NCBI GenBank assembly: GCA_963738665.1
Contig: CAVTXL010000002.1
Span: 620,001 to 684,000, forward strand
Reading direction: 5' to 3'
Source of the DNA: JABDGM01 sp963738665
GTDB lineage: Bacteria > Planctomycetota > Planctomycetia > Pirellulales > Lacipirellulaceae
DNA: 64,000 bases
Part shown: positions 9,191-18,400 of the stretch, one piece after another
How the letters are laid out: every line of letters begins with the position of its first letter
Numbering within the stretch: position 1 is the stretch's first letter
Translations under genes and position numbers: made by a program
Notes under the pieces: generated by a model
Seen by the model: the letters and a program-made list of their open reading frames with translations, nothing else
Databases searched by the model: none
Told to the model about the DNA's origin: nothing

Positions 9191-9792
9191 TCAATGGCGC
9201 CCGCGCCGCCGCCAGCGAGACGCGCCTCGGTCGCCTGACCGCGGCCCTGCCGCCCGCGGCACAATCACCAGCGCGGGCCCCTCACCGATTGCCGCGGGCA
9301 CGGCCACGGGCGCGGCAACTTCCACAGCGCTTAGCTCGCCGCAGGCAGCGGTTGGCGCACCCGCCCCAATTCCCACGGATCCTGCCGCCGATAGCCGTCC
9401 ATCGCTGCGCCATTCGCAGCATTCCACGCAGTGGAACTCCAGCGCCCGGTCCACTCGCTGCCAAAGGTCCGAATCGCGGATCGGTACGAGCTGACCGAAC
9501 CGCTCCCACCGCCAACGATGCTCGCGCCACTGCGACAGCCCGCGGCGAATGCCACGCAGAACATAGCGGCTGCCGGTAAGTAACGTGACATGCGACGGCT
9601 GGTCGAGCGCTCGAGGCCACGGACGACGGCCAAGAGTTCCAGCCGGCTGGTCGGCGAACCTGTTTCCGCGTCGGTGACGGCGAGACAGGCGTCGCTACCG
9701 ACGGGCTGCAGCACGAACCGCCATTGGGCTGCGGCGGCCGATTCGGCGATCGCCGCGGAGAAGAGCAGAAAATGAGGGTCGGTGGCTCGCAT
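9191..9792 (-). CDS. RNase H-fold protein lacking catalytic residues (frameshifted)
   Basis: Correcting one missing base at 9601-9615 gives about 200 residues from ATG 9792. The order matches RNase HI: a first strand (HFLLFSAAIAE, WRFVL), the helix RLELLAVVRGLE (like RMELMAAIxALE), the strand VTLLTGSRYVLRGI (like VVVHTDSQYVRNGI), then SQWREHRWRWERFG and DLWQRVDRALEFHCVEC. The Glu of the helix is kept. The first-strand Asp is replaced, the Asp of TDS is Gly, and the His and Asp expected after the DLWQ helix are absent. The tail is Ala/Pro-rich. I infer a nucleic-acid-binding protein without nuclease activity. The frameshift is probably a sequencing error but could be real. Confidence 0.65.
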
Positions 9793-10243
9793 CGGCGCCG
9801 AGTGGCGAATAGGGGGAGCGTGCCACGATCGGTAACCCGCCGTAGCGGTCCGCGATCGCGTTGCCGTCCGGCTCCGCCGTGGCAATTTCCTTCGGCATAC
9901 ATCCGATGCAAGCCAATCAGTTTCACTTCTCTGATCAGTTTTTCGTATCGGCATATAGCGCCGAGCATCTCCAATTTATCAAGCGCCAGGCGACAATGTT
10001 CTTCGACCGACGGTCCACGGAAGTTCCGCAAGGTACAAATACCGAACGGGGGCCGGATGTCAGATCGGATATACGACGCAGCGCGAGCTCGATCTGCCGC
10101 ACTTGGCATGGTCGTGCAAATCCTCTTTCGCGGGACACCGAGCCCGAATAATCGGAATCGACCGTTTATTCAGTACTCCGACGAACGATCTGGTGGGGTT
10201 CCGATGACCTACCTTTCTCTAAGGCGATTTCTGGGAGAGACAC
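9793..10243. other. Gap without recognisable gene
   Basis: Open frames cross this stretch on both strands but none has a convincing start, ribosome-binding site or family resemblance. A minus-strand run around 9900-10030 (LALDKLEMLGAICRYEKL) looks protein-like but could not be assigned. Confidence 0.4.
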
Positions 10244-10693
10244 ATGCACTTCGGCCTGTACCTCTACCGCAAAGGTGTGATCAACGCCGAACAGTTGGTT
10301 CGGGCGCTCGAATTGCAGCTCAAGCGCGTCGTGCCGATCGGTCAATTGGCCCTGGAAGAGTGCGTGCTGTCTGCCCGCGAAGTGTTCAACGTACTGCAGG
10401 CGCAGCACAGTTGGCCGCACGAGCGATTTGGCGAGTTGGCAATTGAAATGGGCCTGATGAGCCGCGACGATCTGATGCGGCTGTTGCTTCTGCAATCCGA
10501 TCGCCAGATGCCGCTCGACGAGATTCTCATGCGACAGGGCGTGCTTACGCAGGAACAGGTTGAGCGAGAGCTGGACGAATTCCGCCGGGTTCAACTGATG
10601 CCGACTCACGCCCGTGCCACGACGACGATTGTTCGGCCGCCGCATCACCGCTCGAAACACGCAACGGCGGCCGACACGCTGATTGCGATCTAA
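10244..10693 (+). CDS. Conserved protein with MshEN/GspE-N-like helical repeats
   Basis: The product is 149 residues from ATG 10244, preceded by GGGAGAGAC. Three units of the pattern LGxxLxxxGxIxxxQLxxALxxQ are visible (about 3-40, 45-75 and 80-112, for example GVLTQEQVERELDEF). They resemble the N-terminal domain of GspE/PilB ATPases, which in MshE binds cyclic di-GMP. No ATPase domain is attached. The last 35 residues are basic and disordered-looking. The role is unknown; a stand-alone adaptor or nucleotide-binding regulator is inferred. Confidence 0.65.
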   Translation: MHFGLYLYRKGVINAEQLVRALELQLKRVVPIGQLALEECVLSAREVFNVLQAQHSWPHERFGELAIEMGLMSRDDLMRLLLLQSDRQMPLDEILMRQGVLTQEQVERELDEFRRVQLMPTHARATTTIVRPPHHRSKHATAADTLIAI

Positions 10694-10766
10694 TCAAGAG
10701 GCGCACGCCGACAGTGAAGTATTCACCCCTCACACGTGCCGAGTGCGGCGTTTGGCAACCGCCGCC

Positions 10767-12109
10767 TTACGGCGCGCTCCATTTGGCCATTGCCGCTTCC
10801 AGGCGCGCCGGCAAATCACTCAGCCGCTTGGCCTCTTCGGCCAGGTCGGGCCTGACGAAGATCCGCACGCATTTGACGTAATTGTCGAACTGCTCTTTGG
10901 CCAGTGTCCGCACGACCGGCGAAACCTGCCCCAGCGGGCGATAGACGTCCTGCTTCGGGTAAAATACCTCGACGTTAAACTCAACTTCCAGTTGCGTTGG
11001 CGGCGCGTCGATCAGGACGTCGCCCGAGCCCACTGCGCTTCTCGCGCCGACGCGAGTTCGTCTGCAAGTTGGCCGCTGGCCCCCACGAGAAACTCATACG
11101 GCCGGTGAGCCAGCTTCGCGTAGATGGCCGGCTCTTCCACAAAGCTGAACTGCGCCAATCGCTTATACAGCCGCCGCCGTGGACCGAAGATGCCGCCCAG
11201 CAGCTCGCGCGCGGGCCCGTTGCCCGCAGCTGCGACGAGCGCGTCGATCATCGGCCGCTCGCTCTGGGCGAATAATCGCTCCAAGTCGAGTTGCCGATAG
11301 AGCAGGAAAAACGCTCGTTGCAGCATCGCCGTCGCGCTGCGGACGGCATGATGCCAATAGACTTCGCTAAACATCACGTAGCGAGCAAAGACCATCATTT
11401 CGGCCGCGGTCTTGCCCTTCTCGGTGATCGCCAGACCGTCGCCCGCTTTGTTCAGGCACAGACTGGCGATCAGCCGGCGGCGATCGAAGTGCTGGCCGTA
11501 CGGCACTCCGGCGTGCAAGCTGTCGCGGGCCAAGTAGTCGATTTTGTCGATGTCGATCGGGCCGGAGAGCACGCTGTGTAATATTCGTCGCTTGCGATCA
11601 TCCACATCGCCGGCCAGCAAGTCGGCCACGTCTCTGGGCTCCAGTTGCCAATCGCTGCGCAGTAGCTCGGCGATTTCACCGGTCGCAATTGCCCGCCGGG
11701 CGAGGACTTCGTGTTTCGGTACTTCGGTTAGCTGCAAATCCTCGAGGGGGTGCCCGAATGGCCAATGGCCCACGTCGTGCAGAAGAGCGGCCGCCAAAAG
11801 CAGCTCGGCGTCTTGCGGCGCAACCGCCGCAGCGAAGCGCGGGTCGGCGGCTAGGCGGTCGAGATATTCGATCGCCGCCAGGTACACGCCCAGCGAGTGT
11901 TCTTGCCGCGAGTGATTTGCCGCCGGATAGACGAGGCTGACGAGCCCCAACTGGCTAATCTGAGCCAGTCGTCGGAAGGCCGGCGTATCGATCAGTCGCC
12001 GCACTCGCGGCGTGAGGGGCACGTCGACGCCCGGAGGAATCCGCACCATCCTTGCGCCGCGACGCCAAGCCGCCAGTTCCGGGATGTCGTGCAGCGTAGT
12101 CATGGACAT
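10767..12109 (-). CDS. HD-domain phosphohydrolase, YwfO/dGTPase-like (frameshifted near C-terminus)
   Basis: The main frame runs from ATG 12109 to a stop at 11012. The remaining about 85 residues (GDVLIDAPPTQLEVEFN to AAMAKWSAP, ending 10767) lie in another frame, and one missing base near 11020-11030 joins them into 447 residues. Metal-binding motifs are complete: NHSRQEHSLGV (about 65-75), LLHDVGHWPFGH (about 110-121) and DIDKIDYLARDSLHAGV (about 187-203). The family contains dGTP triphosphohydrolases and related HD hydrolases; the exact substrate is not known. The joined tail matches the conserved end of the family, so the break is likely a consensus error. Confidence 0.8.
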
Positions 12110-12174
12110 TGAAAGGTATGCCTCAAAATGAACTGCGGTGCTCTGTTATTCGAAGCGCAGTCATGGCGAGGCTG

Positions 12175-12262
12175 GAATGAACAGAAGGGAACGGAGACAA
12201 CGGAGCATGGCTTATATTTCGACCTTAGCTTCTCCGTTTGGTTTGTTTCCTTCGGCTATTCA
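12175..12262. repeat. Quasi-palindrome of iterated words (AACAGAAGG type)
   Basis: The left arm AACAGAAGGGAACGGAGACA and following CGGAGC are mirrored on the right by TTCTCCGTTTGGTTTGTTTC and CTTCGGC. The element sits between the HD gene and the zinc-ribbon gene, in an otherwise empty gap. Confidence 0.6.
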
Positions 12263-12395
12263 AAAAACATCGAGGCGCCGTATCCAAAAATTGCCGAAGT
12301 AAAATGTACGCATTTCCTTATTAGGTGAGTGCGAGGTCAAGAGCGTATTGCTACATATTTCATACTCGGCTACTAACGCATTCACCCTGATCTCG

Positions 12396-13103
12396 TCACG
12401 TCACCAATCCTGGCAGCGCATGCATCCCCGCAACAAGCCGCAGCAGCACCGTGACGGCGAAATACATTCCGCAGTGAAAAAAGCCGCTGCCGGGCTCCAG
12501 ATCGAAGGAGGCGTAGGCCGTCAGCGTGCCGACGCCCAGCACGGGCACCAGCAGCGTCGCCATTTGCCAGATTTCCAGGCCTTTCGCGAACGCCTCAGGG
12601 CCATAAAGCTGCCGGGCGATGAACCAATACACGCCCCACAACAGCGCGTATACCAATCCGCAGATGAGCGAACGAATGATCAGTGGCGTGCCTTGATACC
12701 CTTCGAGCTCGTCATCGCGGAGAAATGTGTAGCCGGCCCAGGCGATGGGCGGCCCCAGCGCGATCGCCCCGGCGATCTTGGCGATCATATTCGTCGAATC
12801 GGAGAATGATCCGCGCAGCACGAGGGCACCAAGGATCGTGAGCAATACAATCCCGGCGACTGCCGAAAAGACGAGCGGCTTGAATTTAGTGTCCTGTCGC
12901 TTGTACGTTTTCAATGCGTGCCGGCCGCCGACGCCGATCGCGCCCGCCTCAGAATGCTCCGGCGCGTGGATCACCACCTCTTCGCCGGGCTTGGGAATCG
13001 TGATCGTGGCCTTGCACTTGGGGCAGGGCCCTTGCTTGCCGGCGAATTTATCGCCCACCGTAAAACGAGTGAGGCAGCCCGGGCATGTAACGTTAATCGC
13101 CAT
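12396..13103 (-). CDS. Zinc-ribbon multi-pass membrane protein
   Basis: The product is 235 residues from ATG 13103. The longer frame upstream only translates a repeat. The N-terminus has a CPGC...CPKC zinc ribbon (CPGCLTRFTVGDKFAG, then GPCPKCKATITIPKPGE). At least five hydrophobic segments follow (LVFSAVAGIVLLTILGALVL, IAKIAGAIALGPPIAWAGY, SLICGLVYALLWGVYWFI, MATLLVPVLGVGTLTAYA and a last one). A similar ribbon-plus-membrane design occurs at 30610-31074. The function is unknown; such ribbons are frequent in planctomycete membrane proteins. Confidence 0.75.
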   Translation of the reverse strand: MAINVTCPGCLTRFTVGDKFAGKQGPCPKCKATITIPKPGEEVVIHAPEHSEAGAIGVGGRHALKTYKRQDTKFKPLVFSAVAGIVLLTILGALVLRGSFSDSTNMIAKIAGAIALGPPIAWAGYTFLRDDELEGYQGTPLIIRSLICGLVYALLWGVYWFIARQLYGPEAFAKGLEIWQMATLLVPVLGVGTLTAYASFDLEPGSGFFHCGMYFAVTVLLRLVAGMHALPGLVT

Positions 13104-13117
13104 GTTGCTTTTGAAAA

Positions 13118-13207
13118 CAGACAAGGAGACAAGGAGAAAGGGAGACAAGGAGACGCTGCTCGCTGACCAAACTCCTTGTCTCCCTGTCTCCCAATCTCCT
13201 TGTCTTT
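13118..13207. repeat. Quasi-palindrome of iterated words (AGACAAGGAG type)
   Basis: Three copies of GGAGACAAGG-like words on the left are mirrored by CTCCTTGTCTCCCTGTCTCC and CTCCTTGTCT on the right around a GCTGCTCGCTGACC centre. It fills the gap between the ACT-protein stop and the zinc-ribbon gene start. Confidence 0.8.
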
Positions 13208-13226
13208 GTTAGGGCCAAATTCGGGA

Positions 13227-13721
13227 CTACATTTCCTTCAGCTCTTCTTCGTTGATCGCGTGGAATCCCTTCGATCGCAGCGTTTCGACGGCGATCTCTA
13301 GGTTGTCCACCATCAGCGCCACGGCTGGCCGGCCAGTTGATCGGAATAGCAGCGGGTAGACCTGGCTGATGTTGACCTCGGCCGCGAGTAGCGCGGTGCA
13401 CACCTGCAATAGCGGCTGCGGAGTATCTGGCAATTCGACGCCGATCAAGTCGGATTCAACGATCGCCAGTCCCGCCCGCTCGAGAATCTCGCGGCCCGCT
13501 TCGGGGTCGCTTAATAGAAACCGCACCAGGGCGAATTCGGTGGAATCCGAGAGCGTCAGGGCCACGATCCGCACGTTGCTGCCCTCGAATCGTCGCACGA
13601 CGTCCAGCAACTGCCCGACACGGTTTTCCAAAAACACCGTGAACTGGCGAATCGACGGGTAGTCTCGGCCGCGCATCACGGCGAATTCCGTCCCTGCACC
13701 CGCTCCCTCACCGATACTCAT
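13227..13721 (-). CDS. ACT-domain protein
   Basis: The product is 164 residues from ATG 13721, with AGGGAG about 8 bases upstream. Two ACT-type units are visible: SIRQFTVFLENRVGQLLDVV to FALVRFLLSD (about 22-70) and a second from LLQVCTALLAAEVNISQVYP to VALMVDNLEIAVETL (about 100-150). Tandem ACT proteins usually bind amino acids and regulate metabolism. No enzyme domain is attached. The zinc-ribbon gene follows on the same strand after a repeat. Confidence 0.8.
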   Translation of the reverse strand: MSIGEGAGAGTEFAVMRGRDYPSIRQFTVFLENRVGQLLDVVRRFEGSNVRIVALTLSDSTEFALVRFLLSDPEAGREILERAGLAIVESDLIGVELPDTPQPLLQVCTALLAAEVNISQVYPLLFRSTGRPAVALMVDNLEIAVETLRSKGFHAINEEELKEM

Positions 13722-13928
13722 GGTAGGCTCCCTTGAAGGATGGTCCACGTCGGCGGCAAAGCGCGACCGAGTCCCGGCCGCGCGGCCGCGAAACTTCGAC
13801 TTGCGGCCTCGGACACAGCACGTAACTATATACGATGGCACGTGTTTTGCAACTGTAGCCGGCGACCGGTTGGGTCGCGGCGATCACCCTTGTGCACCTG
13901 GCATCAACGACTCGGTATCCCATAACCC

Positions 13929-14324
13929 ATGCTGCCCGATCACGAAATTGAGTTTCGCGTCCGCTACTACGAGACCGACGCCCAGGGTTTCGTCCATCAC
14001 GCCAATTACTTCCAGTACTTCGAGCTGGCCCGCGTCGAGCAGCTATTGGCCCTGGGCCATGATTACGCCCAGCTCGAGCGCGACGGCGTGATCCTGGTGG
14101 TGAATAAGATCGCCTGCAAGTATCACCGGCCCTGCCGCTTCGGCGATACGCTGCGACTCGCCATTCGTACGGTCCGGGCCCGCGCCGCGAGGATCGATCA
14201 CGAGTACCGATTGATGCGGGGCAATGAATTGTTGGCCGAGGCCGAGAGCACGCTGGCCTGCATCGATCGCGAGGGCCGAATCCAGCGGCTGCCAGATTTT
14301 CTTTTGTTGGGGCCGGCCGAATAG
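13929..14324 (+). CDS. Hotdog-fold acyl-CoA thioesterase (YbgC/4HBT family)
   Basis: The product is 131 residues from ATG 13929. The signature RYYETDAQGFVHHANYFQYFELAR (given in part: YETDAQGFVHHANYFQYF, about 13-30) has the catalytic Asp and the His/Asn pattern of the YbgC branch. The family hydrolyses acyl-CoA or acyl-ACP thioesters in the cytoplasm. No tol-pal genes are adjacent, so a link to envelope lipids is not shown. It is divergent from the ACT gene across 207 bases. Confidence 0.9.
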   Translation: MLPDHEIEFRVRYYETDAQGFVHHANYFQYFELARVEQLLALGHDYAQLERDGVILVVNKIACKYHRPCRFGDTLRLAIRTVRARAARIDHEYRLMRGNELLAEAESTLACIDREGRIQRLPDFLLLGPAE

Positions 14325-14544
14325 CGGCGGGCCTTCCGGGCCGCCCAAGTGTTTGCCCAGAGGACGTTCGGCATGGTTAGGTTCGATCGTGAGCGCATAC
14401 ATCGGGTCAATCTGTCCCCCCCTGTGTTCCGTGTTGCCCGCACAACCGTCACATGCCAAACCTTTGACGGGGAATGCAATTGCGATTAGCCTGAAAGTTC
14501 AGGACTGAATCGAGGCCCTTAGACTCTTCCCGTCAGGTTCCCGC

Positions 14545-15396
14545 ATGCTCTTACGCTTCAAGATCGCGCTCGCGATGTGTGCTGCCCTCGTGGTTTGCTC
14601 GTCGGCGATGGCGCAAGTGGTTCGCTTTGAAACGACCGTGGGCGATTTCGACATGGTCCTCAACCCGACGAACAACCCGCTGCTCGCGGAGCATGTCGAC
14701 AACCTGCTCCAGTACGTAGAAAACAACCGCTACAAGGCCAGTTGGATCAATCGCGCGGACACGGGCTTCGTGTTGCAGATGGGCGGCTTCTATGCCCACA
14801 CCCGGCGGCCGCCGCCGACAATCGCCAGTGTGCGCTCGGTGCGCACGTTCGATCCGGTGCAAGGGGAACCGGCCTCGACGATCGACGGTTTGTCGAACAC
14901 GGTCGGCACCGTATCGCTGGCCTTGCCGGGCGACGGCATGGGGGGTACCAACCAGGACGCCGGCACGAGCAGTTTCTTCGTCAACCTGACTAGCAATACG
15001 TTTCTCGACGCAGATTTCACCGTGTTCGCGGCGATTCCGGACATGACCGTGATCAATCAGATCATGGCCTTGTCGACGGTCGACCGCACGACGGATACCG
15101 AGTTCGGCGCCGGGCCAGGGAACCTGGCATTCACCGACGTGCCGGTGATGGACAACGGCCAGCAAGTGTTTATCACGCGGGCCTTCGTGATCGACGACCC
15201 GATGGCGGCTGCGCGGGCGATGTCGGCCGTCGCGCCAGTCGTGGCCCAATCGCTCACTGCGGCAGGCATGCAATTGCCATCGGCGCCGCTGTCGCTTGGT
15301 CCGTCAGGCGCCGTGCCCGAGCCGACCAGTTGCGGTCTATTGCTGGCCGGAGTGTGCAGCGCGCTATTTGCCGGCCGGCGTCGGCAACGCTGTTAA
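14545..15396 (+). CDS. Exported cyclophilin-type peptidyl-prolyl isomerase with PEP-CTERM
   Basis: The product is 283 residues. A signal peptide (1-23, ending SSAMAQ) is followed by a cyclophilin domain. Visible are FETTVGDFDMVLNPTNNP, the active-site strand WINRADTGFVLQMGGF (Arg and Gln kept), and GTNQDAGTSSFFVNL with FLDADFTVFA. The C-terminus has VPEPTSCGLLLAGV and a basic tail, a PEP-CTERM sorting signal. It should catalyse proline isomerisation of exported proteins while held at the envelope. An isomerase with a PEP-CTERM anchor is a planctomycete/verrucomicrobial arrangement as far as I know. Confidence 0.85.
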   Translation: MLLRFKIALAMCAALVVCSSAMAQVVRFETTVGDFDMVLNPTNNPLLAEHVDNLLQYVENNRYKASWINRADTGFVLQMGGFYAHTRRPPPTIASVRSVRTFDPVQGEPASTIDGLSNTVGTVSLALPGDGMGGTNQDAGTSSFFVNLTSNTFLDADFTVFAAIPDMTVINQIMALSTVDRTTDTEFGAGPGNLAFTDVPVMDNGQQVFITRAFVIDDPMAAARAMSAVAPVVAQSLTAAGMQLPSAPLSLGPSGAVPEPTSCGLLLAGVCSALFAGRRRQRC

Positions 15397-15420
15397 TTGG
15401 CGATCAGATTGGGGAGCGCA

Positions 15421-18400
15421 TTACGGCACCGTGGGCAGGGCCGGGGCCGAGCCCAGGTTCTGGAACGTACCCGAGCTGTCGACCGGATCGTTGTTCCGCG
15501 TATCGGTGACGATCGTCGCGTCGCGCTGGAAGATGCTGAAGATGGACGTACCGGTTTGCTCAACAAACAGCGTGCCCTGTCCCGCGGCCGTGTTGTTGTC
15601 CAGGTCGCCTGGCACGTCGCCGCCCAACAAGAGCCGCATCTGCGACGTGGCCGTGCCGCTCGAACGGACGGCCATGTCGTGTGCCGCCGCGGGCGACGAG
15701 AACGTGTTGCCCTGAATCGTGGCTTGGAACAGCGTCGCGCCTCGGCCGCTGATGTCGGCCCCCAGGGCGGTGCCGGTCGTATCGGTGAACGAGCTGTCTT
15801 CGACGAGCAACTTGATATCTTTCGACGTCGAGTCGAACGTGTCGATGAACAGGCCTTCGCCGTCGTTGGCGATGAAGTTGCTGCCGCCGCGGATCGTGAC
15901 GTCGCCGTCCGTCGCGCCGTCGTGGAACTGCAGATCGAAGGCCCGGCCGACGCCGTCGGAATTGATGTCCGTATTCTGCACCAATAAGCCGAACGATCCG
16001 GCGCCGGTGACGTCCATTTTGACGTCGGCGTTCGTGATGTCACTGTTGGTGATTCGCATGGCGAAGTTTGAGGCGTCGTTATCGGCCGTGACGTCGATGC
16101 CGCGGCTCGCCGCGTTGTCGAGGTTCAGGTCGTCGATCGTGATATCCATGGCGGTGGCGCCAGCCGACGTGTGTGACACGTTGACGCCGTTGCCGCCGGT
16201 GGCGTCGACGACGCGGATGTGACGCAGATCGACATTTTGGACGTTGGTCAGCACGATGGCGTCACCGGTCGTCGTCAGCGAACCGCCGGAGTTTGCCGCC
16301 CCGCCGACGGTGCCGATTTGCACCTGGCCTCCGGCCTGCGTGGCTACGTTCTGCATCACGATGCCGTTGGTATTGCCGCTGGTGACGTTGACATGATCGA
16401 AGTTCGCGCTGGAACTGCTGACGGTCATGTTGTCGAGCTGCAGGCCGACGCCGTCGACGACGTCAATCGCATTGGTGCCGCCGGCCGTGAGCGTGACGCC
16501 GTTCTGCGCCGTGAGGCCGTCGTCCGTTACGTTGAGCACCATGTTCTGGATGTTCGTCGTAAAGGTCCCGCTGCCGCCGGCGCCGTCAATCAACACGCCG
16601 TTCTGCGTTTGGGTGTTGACGCTCAAGTGATTGAAGTTTGTGGACATCGCCGTCGCGTTCGTGTGTAAAATCTCAACGGCATCGGTGCCGGTTGTGTTGT
16701 TGGCGTTTTGTACCGTCACTCCGTTCAAATTGACGTTCGAATTCACGATCCGCACGCCCGAATCGGTCGTGCCGGTAATGATGCCGCCGGCGTCGACCGC
16801 GTTGCCCGTATCGCCGATTGTGATCGTGCCGGTGGTGTTGTTTGTCAGCAAAAGGCCGTGATCCGCGGCGCCCGTTGCGTTGACGCTCTCAAAATCGATC
16901 GCGCCGATCGTCATGCCTTCGATGTCGACGCCCCGCCCACCCGTCGTTACGACCTTATTGTTGAACCCGGTCACCGAGAGCGTGCCGCCGCCCGTGGCGA
17001 CGAATCCGTTGCCGGTCGTCGTCGTGATGTCGAGCTGACCGATGCTGATCGAAGCGCCCGTGTTGCTCGTCATCGTGACGGCGTTATTCGTGCCCGTGTC
17101 CAGGTCGTGTGTCCCCAGCAAGTTGATCGTGCCGGCGGTATTGTTGGCGACCAGTATCCCTTCGTTATCGTCGACGGTCGCATTCGTGCCCGAGAAGCTT
17201 ACGCTGCCGCCGGCAATGTTGTGCACGTGAATCGAGCGGCCCGTCGTGTCACCGGCGTTGGTGGCCGAGGCATTGGTGATGTCGCCGGCGTAGCTGATCG
17301 TGCCCTGGCCGCCGCTGACCTCGAAGTCGGTCCCGCCGAACTCCTTGATCAGCGTCGCCGAGTCGAAGTTGATCGTGGCGTTGCTGTTCGCGATCCGCAC
17401 GCCTTGGCCGCCGGCCGACGCGTTGTTGCCGTCGATTTGCGCATTATTCACCTGAATCGTGCCAACATCGACGTCGTCGATGTTCAACCCGAAGGCAGTC
17501 TGGCTGTTCAGGTTTGTGTCGTTCACCGTCATTGTCAGGGCGCCGGTCGTGGCATTGCCGGTGACGTCGATGCCCGTGCCGCCGCCGTTGATTTCCAGAT
17601 CGTTCAGGTTGACCGTCATCGGCGTGTTGGTTGACTTGTTGACGACGACGCCGGTCACGGCGCTCGTGTTATTGATCCGCAGGCCGCTGATCGTGGTGTT
17701 GGCCGAGTTTTCGACGACGATCGCGTCCGCGGTGCCGCCTTCGATCGTGCCGCTGTCGCCGGCCATGTCGCCGACCGTGCCGAACAGAATCGGTCCGCCC
17801 GTGTTGGTTTGCACGAGTATGGCCTCGGTTGCGGCTCCGCCCGCCGTCCGATTGACTTCACTGAAGTTGACGCCCGTGGGTGAAATCGTCATGCCGCTGA
17901 CTTGGGCGATGCGGCCGGTCGTCGTCGTGATCTTGTTCGTTGTGTTGTCGGCCGTGAGCGTGCCGCCGCCGGTAGCGAGGAAGCCGCCGCCGGTGGTGGT
18001 CGTAATGTCGAGCAGGCCGCCGAAGTCGATCGTGGTCCCAGTGTTGTTCGTGAGCGTGACCGCGTCGTTGGCGGCAGTCATCAGCGTTAAGTCGCCCGTA
18101 AAGAGCGCGCTGCCGCCGACGTTATCATGAATAAACACGCCGCTCCCCCCGGTATCCATGACATCGCCGAGCAGCGTCACGTCGGCGCCCGTTTTCATGC
18201 GTTGGATTTCGACCGAGCGGCCCGTGTCGTTCGTGATGTCGGCGCTCATCGTCACCATGCCGGCAAACTCATTGGCCGCGCCACCGTCGATTTCGAACGC
18301 CGTGCCGTCAATGCTGTCGAACGTGTTGGTGGCATCGAATGTGAACGTGCCGGCCGAGTCGTTGAGCAAGGCCACGCCGGACAAAGTGCCATTCATCAGC

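Noticed and set aside
9282..10109. A 275-codon minus-strand frame
   Set aside because: It runs across the RNase H-like gene in a non-homologous frame; the upstream part has no convincing start or family.
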